Below, one piece after another: positions 1 to 9,373 of a DNA stretch of 64,000 nt (positions within the stretch are counted from its first letter, which is position 1; each line of letters starts with the position of its first letter). The translations under genes were made by a program, and so were the position numbers. This DNA comes from Zopfochytrium polystomum (taxonomy: Eukaryota; Chytridiomycota; Chytridiomycetes; Chytridiales; Chytridiaceae): the NCBI GenBank assembly GCA_025765615.1, contig JAIVFJ010000013.1:1-64000 (forward strand). Direction: 5' to 3'. The notes beneath the pieces were generated by a model, which worked only from the letters and a program-made list of their open reading frames with translations, did no database searches and was not told the origin of the DNA.

Positions 1-940
1 TCTGACTCCAGCTCACGAATTCGCTCATCCTTCTCCTTAATCGTCGCGGTTAAACGTTCGATGTGTCCCTTGAGACGGTCAATCTCTGCCACGCTATAGT
101 TGTGTTTGTCGCTGTGCAGTTTAAGCAGAGCATTAGTTCGGTCCATGAAATCCGAAATCTCCTCCATCGACGGAGGGGGGCGTCGGGGGGGCGGGTCGGG
201 GAACATTGCCTGTGAGAAGGTTGACTGACTGGCTTGTGACATATCGAGCAGGTTGGAGGCGGAAGGTATGGGTCGAGTGGGGGAGTGGCTTAGTGACGGA
301 GATCGAGAAAAGGATCGGGAAGACACAGATTGGCTGTCAGCGTCGCGCGACGCCGCTCGACCTCGCTTTGGGGTATTTGCTTCAACAGAAGGTGGTGTAC
401 GATGTTTCCGATCAGTCGGGATGGGGCGAGCAGGGGTGTAATGTGCGTGATCGCGGATCGCGGCGGCGGTAGATTCTGCGTGAACGCGTCGAAGGGACCC
501 TTCAAGCGCGGCGTGATCGTCCGAGTTGACCCGAGCGAGAGCGACGTGGAAGCGGCGGGAGATCGTTGGTGTGCAGTGGGAGCACTGAATGGAGATACGT
601 TGGATGTTGGAGATTGAGTTTGCTCGACCGGCGAGACCTTTAGAGATCAGCGGACGACGGCAGCGATCGCAGGTGATCTGCTTCTGATGGAATTTGAAGA
701 GAGCGCGCTCGAGGGTGTGGAATTCCTGGGCGGTGCGTATATCAAATCGGCGGCGGGGGAACTCGCGAGCCCGAGCGGTGGTGGTGGCAGATGCTGCAGA
801 GGATCGAGCTGTCGGGGTAGTGGCGGCGGTAGTTGGTACAAATGGAAGGGTTGTTTGTTTCGTAGAGGGCTGCGACACAGCGACGGTGTCTTTGACCTCG
901 ACTTCAAGCTTCCCAAGCCGTCCTCACGCGCGTCGTCGAC
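1..940 (-). CDS. LINE ORF1 protein, amino-terminal part (copy A)
   Basis: Partial nucleic-acid-binding ORF1 of the LINE, cut by the window edge. The frame is open from about 780 down to 1. It includes a finger with CDRC and CSHC pairs (about 570-690), an RS/SP-rich stretch, and a leucine/lysine-rich coiled coil next to the left edge (LKGHIERLTATIKEKDERI). The first in-frame ATG is at 240-242. The finger upstream of it is nevertheless conserved as protein in copy C, so translation probably starts further upstream or at a non-AUG codon. The role is inferred from position: ORF1 of APE-type LINEs packages the RNA. 5' of about 780 the frame is uncertain. Confidence 0.7.
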
Positions 941-970
941 GAGCGCGAGAATGTGAGGAAAGAAAAAGTC
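1..970 (-). mobile_element. Telomere-targeted LINE copy A, 5' part
   Basis: This is the 5' end of a non-LTR retrotransposon running leftwards out of the window. On the - strand it encodes the first part of ORF1 and aligns, codon for codon, with 10,375-11,354 of copy C. Shared features are the Cys-rich finger, the Ser/Arg/Pro-rich linker, and the block starting at Met 242 (MSQASQSTFSQAMFPDPPPR) followed by a coiled coil. Copies A and C differ at many residues, so A is a separate subfamily from the closely similar B and C. Its 5' end abuts the telomeric block at 971-983. Confidence 0.85.
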
Positions 971-983
971 CCCTAACCCTAAC
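971..983 (-). repeat. Telomeric repeat junction between LINE copies A and B
   Basis: CCCTAACCCTAAC on the + strand, i.e. GTTAGGGTTAGGG on the element strand. It sits exactly between the 3' end of copy B (ending TTGAAAA) and the 5' end of copy A. The same junction recurs at 5292-5304 and 11355-11370, so it is the insertion target and not chance. Confidence 0.9.
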
Positions 984-1277
984 TTTTCAACGGGATTTAT
1001 TCGCTCCAACCCGCCCCCGAGGGAGAGGGTGAGGAATCTGCAACTTTGAAAGTTAAAAAGTGCGTACATATGAAATAGGAGAAACATGTCCAGAGGCAAG
1101 AAAGAGGTGCCAAGTAGAGAATCAAAAGGCAGAAGAGAGAAAAACAAAGGACAGCAACTAGATCAAAAAGAAAAAAGAGGAGAGGATCCACAGAGATGAG
1201 ATGAGATTTAACAACAAGAAAACAAATAGAGAACAAATGAGGTTCGAAGGACTGCACCTGAAACACTGCACAAACTG

Positions 1278-2810
1278 TCACCCAGTTCCAGCCTCCTCCT
1301 CTGAATCAGAGTCCACATGCCCATTGCCGTCCACTGTCCCCTCAACACCCTCAGTTTCCTTCTTCTTCCACTTCTCCCTTGACTCCCGCCACTGTTTGTT
1401 CCGTACTGGATCATAGGTGGTGATGATGACCGACCTTGCAAGCTTGCGCACCCTGGCTGCTGCTATCCGTTCCTGAATGCTCATATCCTGCCGGTCCACA
1501 CGACCTGCCTCCACCACGACCTCTGCCTCCTCTGCCGCTGTTGTCTCTGAAGCATCAGTGAAATTTGCAAGCCCTCCACACTCAATGCGCATCTGCATGA
1601 TCATCCTGGCCAGCTTCATTCCCATCTTCTTTGATGCAATGCGAGTCTCCTTAGAGATCTTGTCCTCAGCTTTGGTACTGTAGGGGGCCCAAAAGACCAG
1701 CGACCTTAGGCCCAAATCCACTGCTGAAATGTTCAAATCCTGTTGCTCTGCAGTGGGAATCAACTCAGGATGCAGCCTCTCCAGCCTGTCCTTAACCCCT
1801 GAACACTCCAAAACATGCCTCCTAGTGCATTTCTCTGCACAGCCAGCCCTTGCACACTGTTGGTGAAATGCTACCATCCCAGCCATCCACATCAGCAGGT
1901 GTCTGAGCCACTTCCTGTTAAATGCCGCCCCAGATTGAATAACTTGGCATGGCCCCATGTGTGAAGGTACCTCCAAAGCCCGTGCCACCCCAGCGGGGGA
2001 GGATTTCTGCTGGCACCTCACCAAAGCCCGCTTGTGCATTGCCAGCATGTCTGCAGCCTCAATGTTCTTTGTTCTCACCACCGGCAACTCAATGTCATAG
2101 GCCTTGGTTGTGGGAACCACAAGTGGCACCTCCACAAAGGAGGGCCGCCTCACTGAGTTCAAGAAATCCTGAATATCTGTATAGTCAAGCGAAAACTTTG
2201 TCAAGGACTGTCCCACCGAGGCCCCTGAAGCAATCTTTTCCACCATGTGCCTGTACATCTGGGCCGTTGTGTTGCGAGCATCCTGAATGTGGTGCAGTCT
2301 GAAAAAGTATCTGGCATTCAGCATCTTGTTCCTGGCTGCCACAGGGACCACTCCAAACATCAGATGCAGGGCCGCCCCTGAGGAGGTCTTCCCCAGTGAC
2401 AGCGCCTGCCGCAGGCACTTGTCCTGCAGCTTCTGCGCATCCTTCAGCTGTGTGTGAGTCAGGGGGCGCAGTGCAAACCCATACTCCATCATTGGTCTCA
2501 GGAAACACATGTAAACCCTGTAAGAGCTCACGGGCCTGAAGCCCCAGCCGTTGAAACCCCGAGCAGCCAAAAAGGCCAGCATCTTTTCTGTTTTCCTCAG
2601 TCTCATGGCCAGCGAGGCCTCAAAGTCAATACCCCTGCAGGTGCGCACAAGACCCAACTGGGTAGTAGACTCCTCCTGGGGAATCTCCACTCCATTCATC
2701 TTCAACTTCAAATTCTTCTTGGCTGAAACTGCAACACACTTCTTGGCAGCAAATGTCATCCCCCGCTTAAGGGACCACTCATGCACCTTGTCTAGCATTC
2801 TCTGAAGCAC
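1278..2810 (-). CDS. LINE ORF2, C-terminal part (copy B)
   Basis: Carries the reverse-transcriptase thumb and the C-terminal domain of ORF2, which lies 3' of the FADD catalytic motif found at the end of the neighbouring reading frame. It continues with LDKVHEWSLKRGMTF, the usual post-FADD helix. Further on is a Cys/His cluster (CARAGCAEKCTRRHVLEC), a typical zinc-knuckle-like motif of LINE ORF2 tails. The frame is separated from 2792-5059 by a 1-nt loss: copy B reads GCCAAGATGCG where copy C has GCCAAGGATGCG. It is therefore not an independent gene. Confidence 0.85.
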   Translation of the reverse strand: MLQRMLDKVHEWSLKRGMTFAAKKCVAVSAKKNLKLKMNGVEIPQEESTTQLGLVRTCRGIDFEASLAMRLRKTEKMLAFLAARGFNGWGFRPVSSYRVYMCFLRPMMEYGFALRPLTHTQLKDAQKLQDKCLRQALSLGKTSSGAALHLMFGVVPVAARNKMLNARYFFRLHHIQDARNTTAQMYRHMVEKIASGASVGQSLTKFSLDYTDIQDFLNSVRRPSFVEVPLVVPTTKAYDIELPVVRTKNIEAADMLAMHKRALVRCQQKSSPAGVARALEVPSHMGPCQVIQSGAAFNRKWLRHLLMWMAGMVAFHQQCARAGCAEKCTRRHVLECSGVKDRLERLHPELIPTAEQQDLNISAVDLGLRSLVFWAPYSTKAEDKISKETRIASKKMGMKLARMIMQMRIECGGLANFTDASETTAAEEAEVVVEAGRVDRQDMSIQERIAAARVRKLARSVIITTYDPVRNKQWRESREKWKKKETEGVEGTVDGNGHVDSDSEEEAGTG

Positions 2811-5059
2811 CGTCGCATCTTGGCAAAGACTGAGGAGTCATCAGCAAAGAGCAGCGAGTTTAGGGAGGTTGCATTAAATGTCAGCATGTGGTCCCTGAAA
2901 GACATGGCCAATGTCTGAGGCAAGGAGTTGATGGCAACATTGAACAGCATGGGTGACAGGACTGTGCCTTGGAGAAATCCTCTTGTCACTTGGATCTGAG
3001 CAGACTTGTTCCCAAGTACCAGCAGCTGGCATGCATTGAAATCAAACAAAGATCTGAGGATCGGCAGCAGTTGGGTCCTTGTAAAGTCACGACTCTTGTC
3101 ATTCTTGGCAAACCAGATGGAGTCCCACACCAGACTCCTGTTTGTGCAGTCATACGCAGCCTTAATGTCCAAATACACCACATGCATCTGCGGGTTCAGC
3201 TGCTGAAGCTCATGCAAAGTGTAGGCCTGGTCCATGGTGGACCGCTTTCTTCTGAAACCTCCCTGCGCCCTGTGGATCATCCCTTCAACCACGCGCTCAA
3301 CCTGGGGTGCAATCACTTGCTCAAACACAAGTCGCATCCTAGAGCACAAGGAGATGGGTCTGTAGTTTGCAACATCGCTGTTGAGCCCCTTGTTCTTGTA
3401 GACCAAGGCCACATTGGCCACAGACCACAGAGAAGGAACCACATGAAGAGAGGCCACCAGCTGGAAGAATCTGTGCAGGACTGCAGCAACCAAGTGCGGA
3501 GCAATTGAGACCAGCTCCCCAAAAAGCATGTCTTCACCAGGGGCTTTGCCCCTGGGGGCATTCTTGCAGGCTTCTTCAACATGAACCTTCTTAATCCAGG
3601 AGACTTCAGACTGCTTCAGAGGGACTTTGTTCACAGTAACCGCTGATTCTTCCAGAGCCATGGCGTCAGGGACATCAGTTCCAGTTGGCTCATGACCGAT
3701 GGTTGTGCGGAAATGGTCTTCATAATGGCCCATCTTCTGGGGGTCAAGGGCACACTGGCTCCTATCTGAACGAGCCTTCTGACACTTGATGCGCTTGGCC
3801 TCACCAGCGAAGTCACGCACAGCAGAGTCCTGAACAGCTGAGTAGACACGCTTCCTGTACCGCTTGATGGCAATCTTCACAATCTTATTCCACTGACGAA
3901 ACTGAGTCCAGGCCATCTTCTGCCCCACAGGATCATCATCTGGGTGAGCCTCAGCAGCCCTTCGCGCCTCCACGCGACGGTGCTTTAGCTCCTCCAGATG
4001 CTTCTCCCGGACCTCTGGTCCTCCAGATCCACCCCTAAAGCGAACTTTCCCAGCCACCTTAACAGCATTGTCCATGAGCCACTGCACGACCAAGTCTGAA
4101 ACAGCATCCACACAAGCCAAGCGCCTCTCAAAAGTCCAGAGCTCTCCGGCCTCAGCGGCAGCTTCAACTTCTTTCCAAACTGAATGAATCTGGGCTCTGA
4201 TGGGTTTCCTGGTCTTCTCAAGGCAGCTAGCATACTTGGTCTGTCTCAGCATGAGTCTCCGAACATTCAGGCGCTCAAACGGGGGCTTGGTGGTCAGATC
4301 CCCATTGAAGGTGAAGGTCAACAGCCTGTGATCTGAGAAACCAACATACTCTGAAGGGTCATCATGGACAACCAGGTTCTGAACAAAGGGGAGAGCATGC
4401 TGGTTGACAAACAGAAGATCAGTGACCCCCCGTCCACCAGGTCCACCAGCCCTTCCCTCTGTCATTGTGGTCCACTGGCCACGAACCGGCGCAACCCTCC
4501 TCCACTGGGAAGGAGGTCGCAGCCAGTCCTGCAGCCAGCAAACACGTTCAGTAGGAGCAGAAGTGCGGCATCCATATTCACGCATCCAAATGTTGAAGTC
4601 TCCAATGATCAGAAAGGGTGCTGCAGGCATAAGAGTGCTAACTTGACTAACTTGGTCTTGAAATTCCTGCAATGACTCCAGAGGTGCGCTCGGCGCAAAG
4701 TATGTCAATCCAACAATCAGCTCCGACATCTTCACAATGATCCATTCTCCCTTGGGGGACCTGTGCAGGGTCTGCACCACCAGGTGGGCATCGCTGTCCA
4801 GGTCCCCGCTCACCACAACAGCCACTCCTTTCTTTGCCCTTGTTCCAACATTCCGCCCAGGTTGATAAGGAGGGGGCACCCCCCTTGCCTCAGCAACAAC
4901 ACCCCGAACTGCACTCATACTGTCAGAACTCCACATTCCAATATCTGAAAACAACATATAGTCTACTTGAAAATCTGAAAAAATTCCTTGAACTTGATCT
5001 GAATGTCCAGCTAGGGATCCATGGGCATTCAAAAATCCAAATCTCAATGGCTTGCTCAT
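2792..5059 (-). CDS. LINE ORF2, endonuclease and reverse transcriptase (copy B)
   Basis: The amino-terminal 755 residues of ORF2. An APE-type endonuclease occupies about residues 1-250 (FLNAHG, IIGDFN, TDLLFVN and SDHRLL motifs). The reverse transcriptase follows (GKAPGEDML, NYRPISL, LDIKAAYD, GFLQGTVLSPMLF) and reaches the catalytic FADD just before the frame break. The ORF1 stop and the ORF2 start overlap as ATGA (5056-5059), suggesting coupled termination and reinitiation. With its frame broken at 2792-2810, this copy cannot make a full ORF2 by standard translation. Confidence 0.9.
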   Translation of the reverse strand: MSKPLRFGFLNAHGSLAGHSDQVQGIFSDFQVDYMLFSDIGMWSSDSMSAVRGVVAEARGVPPPYQPGRNVGTRAKKGVAVVVSGDLDSDAHLVVQTLHRSPKGEWIIVKMSELIVGLTYFAPSAPLESLQEFQDQVSQVSTLMPAAPFLIIGDFNIWMREYGCRTSAPTERVCWLQDWLRPPSQWRRVAPVRGQWTTMTEGRAGGPGGRGVTDLLFVNQHALPFVQNLVVHDDPSEYVGFSDHRLLTFTFNGDLTTKPPFERLNVRRLMLRQTKYASCLEKTRKPIRAQIHSVWKEVEAAAEAGELWTFERRLACVDAVSDLVVQWLMDNAVKVAGKVRFRGGSGGPEVREKHLEELKHRRVEARRAAEAHPDDDPVGQKMAWTQFRQWNKIVKIAIKRYRKRVYSAVQDSAVRDFAGEAKRIKCQKARSDRSQCALDPQKMGHYEDHFRTTIGHEPTGTDVPDAMALEESAVTVNKVPLKQSEVSWIKKVHVEEACKNAPRGKAPGEDMLFGELVSIAPHLVAAVLHRFFQLVASLHVVPSLWSVANVALVYKNKGLNSDVANYRPISLCSRMRLVFEQVIAPQVERVVEGMIHRAQGGFRRKRSTMDQAYTLHELQQLNPQMHVVYLDIKAAYDCTNRSLVWDSIWFAKNDKSRDFTRTQLLPILRSLFDFNACQLLVLGNKSAQIQVTRGFLQGTVLSPMLFNVAINSLPQTLAMSFRDHMLTFNATSLNSLLFADDSSVFAKMRRCFREC

Positions 5060-5291
5060 GTTTCCATGGCATTAGCATCGCCTGCACGCACAGCAGTGGG
5101 TTCAGTCTCAGTTTCCCTCCCCTTCCCCTTTGCACCAGAAGGCGCAGATGGGTACAGAGAGAGATCCCTCAACTTCCCCCTCAGGAGTGTCTCCAACTTC
5201 TTTGGCACAGATGCATAGATAGACTTGGCAACATTTGGTGGTGGTCTGAAGAATGGATGGTTCAAGATCCCAGCAACCCGGCGGATATACG
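5056..5291 (-). pseudogene. LINE ORF1 remnant (copy B)
   Basis: The final ~78 codons of ORF1, beginning in mid-protein at the 5' truncation point and ending at TGA 5056-5058. The sequence HPFFRPPPNVAKSIYASVPK matches the C-terminus of the complete ORF1 in copy C almost exactly. Confidence 0.88.
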
Positions 5292-5304
5292 CCCTAACCC
5301 TAAC
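5292..5304 (-). repeat. Telomeric repeat junction between LINE copies B and C
   Basis: Two TTAGGG units on the - strand between the 3' end of copy C and the truncated 5' end of copy B. The sequence is the same as at 971-983. Confidence 0.9.
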
Positions 5305-5592
5305 TTTTCAACGGGATTTATTCGCTCCAACCCCCCCCGAGGGAAAGGGTGAGGAATCTGCAACTTTGAAAGTTAAAAAGTGCATACATATGAAATAGGA
5401 GAAACATGTCCAGAGGCAAGAAAGAGGTGCCAAGTAGAGAATCAAGAGGCAGAAGAGAGAGACAAAGAACAGCAACTAGGTCAAAAAGAAAGAGGGAAGG
5501 ATCCACAGGGGTGGAATGAAGTTTAACAACAAGAAAACAAATAGATAACAAATGAGGTTCGAAGGACTGCACCTGAAACACTGCACAAACTG

Positions 5593-7188
5593 TCACCCAA
5601 TTCTGGCCTCCTCCTCTGAATCAGAGTCCACATGCCCATTGCCGTCCACTGTCCCCTCAACACCCTCAGTTTCCTTCTTCTTCCACTTCTCCCTTGACTC
5701 CCGCCACTGTTTGTTCCGTACTGGATCATAGGTGGTGATGATGACCAACCTTGCAAGCTTGCGCACCCTGGCTGCTGCCATCCGTTCCTGAATGCTCATA
5801 TCCTGCCGGTCCACGCGACCTGCCTCCACCACGACCTCTGCCTCCTCTGCCGCTGTTGTCTCTGAAGCATCAGTGAAATTCGCAAGTCCTCCACACTCAA
5901 TACGCATCTGCATGATCATTCTGGCCAGCTTCATTCCCATCTTCTTGGAGGCAATGCGAGTCTCCTTGGAGATCTTGTCCTCAGCTTTGGTACTGTAGGG
6001 GGCCCAAAAGACCAGCGACCTTAGGCCCAAATCCACTGCTGAAATGTTCAAATCCTGTTGCTCTGCAGTGGGAATCAACTCAGGATGCAGCCTCTCCAGC
6101 CTGTCCTTAACACCTGAACACTCCAAAACATGCCTCCTAGTGCACTTCTCTGCACAGTCAGCCCTCACACACTGTTGGTGAAATGCTACCATCCCAGCCA
6201 TCCACATCAGCAGGTGTCTGAGCCACTTCCTGTTAAATGCCGCACCAGATCGAATAACTTGGCATGGCCCCATGTGTGAAGGCACTTCCAAAGCCTGAGC
6301 CACCCCTGTGGGGGAGGATTTCTTCTGACACCTCACCAGAGCCCGCTTGTGCATCAACAGCATGTCTGCAGCCTCAATGTTCTTTGTTCTCATCATCGGC
6401 AACTCAATGTCATAGGCTTTGGTTGTGGGGACCACAAGTGGCAACTCCACAAAGGAGGGCCGCCTCACCGAGTTCAAGAAATCCTGAATATCCATGTAGT
6501 CAAGTGAAAACTTTGTCAAGGACTGTCCCACAGAGGCCCCTGAAGCAATCTTTTCCACCATGTGCCTGTACATCTGGGCCGTTGTGTTGCGAGCATCCTG
6601 AATGTGGTGCAGTCTGAAAAAGTATCTAGCGTTCAGCATCTTGTTCCTGGCTGCCACAGGGACCACTCCAAACATCAGATGCAGGGCCGCCCCTGAGGAG
6701 GTCTTCCCCAGTGACAGCGCCTGCCGCAGGCATTTATCCTGCAATTTCTGCGCATCCTTCAGCTGTGTGTGGGTCAAGGGGCGCAGTGCAAACCCATACT
6801 CCATCATTGGTCTCAGGAAACACATGTAAACCCTATAAGAGCTCACAGGCCTGAAACCCCAGCCATTGAAACCCCGAGCAGCCAAAAAGGCCAGCATCTT
6901 TTCTGTTTTCCTCAGTCTCATGGCCAGTGAGGCCTCAAAGTCAATACCCCTGCAGGTGCGCACAAGACCCAACTGGGTAGTAGACTCCTCCTGGGGAATC
7001 TCCACTCCATTCATCTTCAACTTCAAATTCTTCTTGGCTGAAACTGCAACACACTTCTTGGCAGCAAATGTCATCCCCCGCTTAAGGGACCACTCATGCA
7101 CCTTGTCTAGTTCTCTGAAGTACTGTCGCATCCTTGGCAAAAACTGAGGAGTCGTCTGCAAAGAGTAGCGAGTTGAGCGATGTTGCAT
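5593..7188 (-). CDS. LINE ORF2, C-terminal part (copy C)
   Basis: Thumb and C-terminal zinc-knuckle-like domain of the LINE polyprotein. It is highly similar to 1278-2810, with the Cys/His cluster reading CVRADCAEKCTRRHVLEC. The apparent amino-terminal residues before LDKVHEWS are out-of-frame read-through of the upstream segment. The real boundary is the 2-nt loss near 7110. Confidence 0.85.
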   Translation of the reverse strand: MQHRSTRYSLQTTPQFLPRMRQYFRELDKVHEWSLKRGMTFAAKKCVAVSAKKNLKLKMNGVEIPQEESTTQLGLVRTCRGIDFEASLAMRLRKTEKMLAFLAARGFNGWGFRPVSSYRVYMCFLRPMMEYGFALRPLTHTQLKDAQKLQDKCLRQALSLGKTSSGAALHLMFGVVPVAARNKMLNARYFFRLHHIQDARNTTAQMYRHMVEKIASGASVGQSLTKFSLDYMDIQDFLNSVRRPSFVELPLVVPTTKAYDIELPMMRTKNIEAADMLLMHKRALVRCQKKSSPTGVAQALEVPSHMGPCQVIRSGAAFNRKWLRHLLMWMAGMVAFHQQCVRADCAEKCTRRHVLECSGVKDRLERLHPELIPTAEQQDLNISAVDLGLRSLVFWAPYSTKAEDKISKETRIASKKMGMKLARMIMQMRIECGGLANFTDASETTAAEEAEVVVEAGRVDRQDMSIQERMAAARVRKLARLVIITTYDPVRNKQWRESREKWKKKETEGVEGTVDGNGHVDSDSEEEARIG

Positions 7189-9373
7189 TAAATGTCAGCA
7201 TGTGGTCCCTGAAAGACATGGCCAATGTCTGAGGCAAGGAGTTGATGGCAACATTGAACAGCATGGGTGACAGGACTGTGCCTTGGAGAAATCCTCTTGT
7301 CACTTGGATCTGAGCAGACTTGTTCCCAAGTACCAGCAGCTGGCATGCATTGAAATCAAACAAAGATCTGAGGATCGGCAGCAGTTGAGTCCTTGTAAAG
7401 TCACGACTCTTGTCATTCTTGGCAAACCAGATGGAGTCCCACACCAGACTCCTGTTTGTGCAGTCATACGCGGCCTTAATGTCCAAATACACCACATGCA
7501 TCTGGGGGTTCAGCTGTTGAAGCTCATGCAAAGTATAAGCCTGGTCCATGGTGGACCGCTTTCTTCTGAAACCCCCCTGCGCCCTGTGGATCATCCCTTC
7601 AACCACGCGCTCAACCTGGGGTGCAATCACTCGTTCAAACACCAGTCGCATCCTTGAGCACAAGGAGATGGGCCTGTAGTTTGCAACATCACTGTTGAGC
7701 CCCTTGTTCTTGTAGACCAAGGCCACATTGGCCACGGACCACAGAGAAGGAACCACATGAAGAGAGGCCACCAGCTGAAAGAATCTGTGCAGGACTGCAG
7801 CAACCAAGTGCGGAGCAATTGAGACCAACTCCCCAAAAAGCATGTCTTCTCCAGGGGCTTTGCCCCTGGGGGCATTCTTGCAGGCTTCTTCAACATGAAC
7901 CTTTTTAATCCAGGAGACTTCAGACTGCTTCAGAGGGACTTTGTTCACGGTAACTGCTGATTCTTCCAGAGCCACGGCGTCAGGGACATCAGTTCCAGTT
8001 GGATCATGCCCTATGGTTGTGCGGAAATGATCTTCATAATGGCCCATCTTCTGGGGGTCAAGGGCACACTGGCTCCTATCTGAACGAGCCTTCTGACACT
8101 TGATGCGCTTAGCCTCACCAGCAAAGTCACGCACAGCAGAGTCCTGGACAGCTGAATATACACGCTTCCTGTACCGCTTGATGGCAATCTTCACAATCTT
8201 ATTCCACTGACGAAACTGAGTCCAGGCCATCTTCTGCCCCACAGGATCATCATCTGGGTGAGCCTCAGCAGCCCTCCGCGCCTCAACGCGACGGCGCTTT
8301 AGCTCCTCCAGATGCTTCTCCCGGACCTCTGGTCCTCCAGATCCACCCCTAAAGCGAACTTTCCCAGCCACCTTAACAGCATTGTCCATGAGCCACTTCA
8401 CAACAGAGTTTGAAACATCATCCACACAGGCCAAGCGTCTTTCAAAAGTCCAGAGCTCTCCAGCCTCAGCAGCAGCTTCAACTTCTTTCCAAACTGAATG
8501 AATCTGGGCTCTGATGGGTTTCCTGGTCTTCTCAAGGCAGCTAGCATACTTGGTCTGTCTCATCATGAGTCTCCAAACATTCAGGCGCTCAAACGGGGGC
8601 TTGGTGGTCAGATCCCCATTGAAGGTGAAAGTCAACAGCCTGTGATCGGAGAAACCAACATATTCTGAAGGGTCATCATGGACAACCAGGTTCTGAACAA
8701 AGGGGAGAGCATGCTGGTTGACAAACAGAAGATCAGTGACCCCCCGTCCACCAGGTCCACCAGCCCGTCCCTCTGTCATTGTGGTCCACTGGCCACGAAC
8801 CGGCGCAACCCTCCTCCACTGGGAAGGAGGTCGCAGCCAGTCCTGCAGCCAGCAAACACGCTCAGCAGGAGCAGAAGTGCGGCATCCATATTCACGCATC
8901 CAAATGTTGAAGTCTCCAATGATCAGAAAGGGTGCTGCAGGCAGGAGGATGCTAACTTGGCTAACTTGATCTTGAAATTCCTGCAGAGATTCCAGAGGTG
9001 TGCTCGGCGCAAAATACGTCAATCCAACAATCAGCTCTGACATCTTCACAATGATCCATTCTCCCTTGGGGGACCTGTGCAGGGTCTGCACCACCAGGTG
9101 GGCATCGCTGTCCAGGTCCCCGCTCACCACAACAGCCACTCCTTTCTTTGCCCTTGTTCCAACATTCCGCCCAGGTTGATAAGGAGGGGGCACCCCCCTT
9201 GCCTCAGCAACAACACCCCGAACTGCACTCATACTGTCAGAACTCCACATTCCAATATCTGAAAACAACATATAGTCTACTTGAAAATCTGAAAAAATTT
9301 CCTGAACTTGATCTGAATGTCCAGCTAAGGATCCATGGGCATTCAAAAATCCAAATCTCAATGACTTGCTCAT
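7094..9373 (-). CDS. LINE ORF2, endonuclease and reverse transcriptase (copy C)
   Basis: A 759-residue amino-terminal part of ORF2. The APE endonuclease spans about residues 1-250, with GDFN at 153-156, TDLLF at 213-217 and SDH at 242-244. The reverse transcriptase occupies roughly residues 480-750, with NYRPISLCS, LDIKAAYD, QGTVLSPMLF and LLFADD. The start ATG overlaps the ORF1 stop (ATGA, 9370-9373). By family knowledge the protein nicks telomeric DNA and primes reverse transcription there. The flanking TTAGGG repeats support that target, but no residue shows the specificity directly. Confidence 0.92.
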   Translation of the reverse strand: MSKSLRFGFLNAHGSLAGHSDQVQEIFSDFQVDYMLFSDIGMWSSDSMSAVRGVVAEARGVPPPYQPGRNVGTRAKKGVAVVVSGDLDSDAHLVVQTLHRSPKGEWIIVKMSELIVGLTYFAPSTPLESLQEFQDQVSQVSILLPAAPFLIIGDFNIWMREYGCRTSAPAERVCWLQDWLRPPSQWRRVAPVRGQWTTMTEGRAGGPGGRGVTDLLFVNQHALPFVQNLVVHDDPSEYVGFSDHRLLTFTFNGDLTTKPPFERLNVWRLMMRQTKYASCLEKTRKPIRAQIHSVWKEVEAAAEAGELWTFERRLACVDDVSNSVVKWLMDNAVKVAGKVRFRGGSGGPEVREKHLEELKRRRVEARRAAEAHPDDDPVGQKMAWTQFRQWNKIVKIAIKRYRKRVYSAVQDSAVRDFAGEAKRIKCQKARSDRSQCALDPQKMGHYEDHFRTTIGHDPTGTDVPDAVALEESAVTVNKVPLKQSEVSWIKKVHVEEACKNAPRGKAPGEDMLFGELVSIAPHLVAAVLHRFFQLVASLHVVPSLWSVANVALVYKNKGLNSDVANYRPISLCSRMRLVFERVIAPQVERVVEGMIHRAQGGFRRKRSTMDQAYTLHELQQLNPQMHVVYLDIKAAYDCTNRSLVWDSIWFAKNDKSRDFTRTQLLPILRSLFDFNACQLLVLGNKSAQIQVTRGFLQGTVLSPMLFNVAINSLPQTLAMSFRDHMLTFNATSLNSLLFADDSSVFAKDATVLQRTRQGA

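Larger units (their letters stand above)
984..5291 (-). mobile_element. Telomere-targeted LINE copy B, 5'-truncated
   Basis: A 4.3-kb copy carrying the last ~80 codons of ORF1, all of ORF2 and the 3' UTR. It closely matches copy C throughout, including the 3' UTR (990-1280 against 5310-5596). The 5' end stops inside ORF1 and runs straight into a telomeric block. That is the 5' truncation expected when target-primed reverse transcription ends early. ORF2 is broken by one indel near 2800. Confidence 0.92.
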
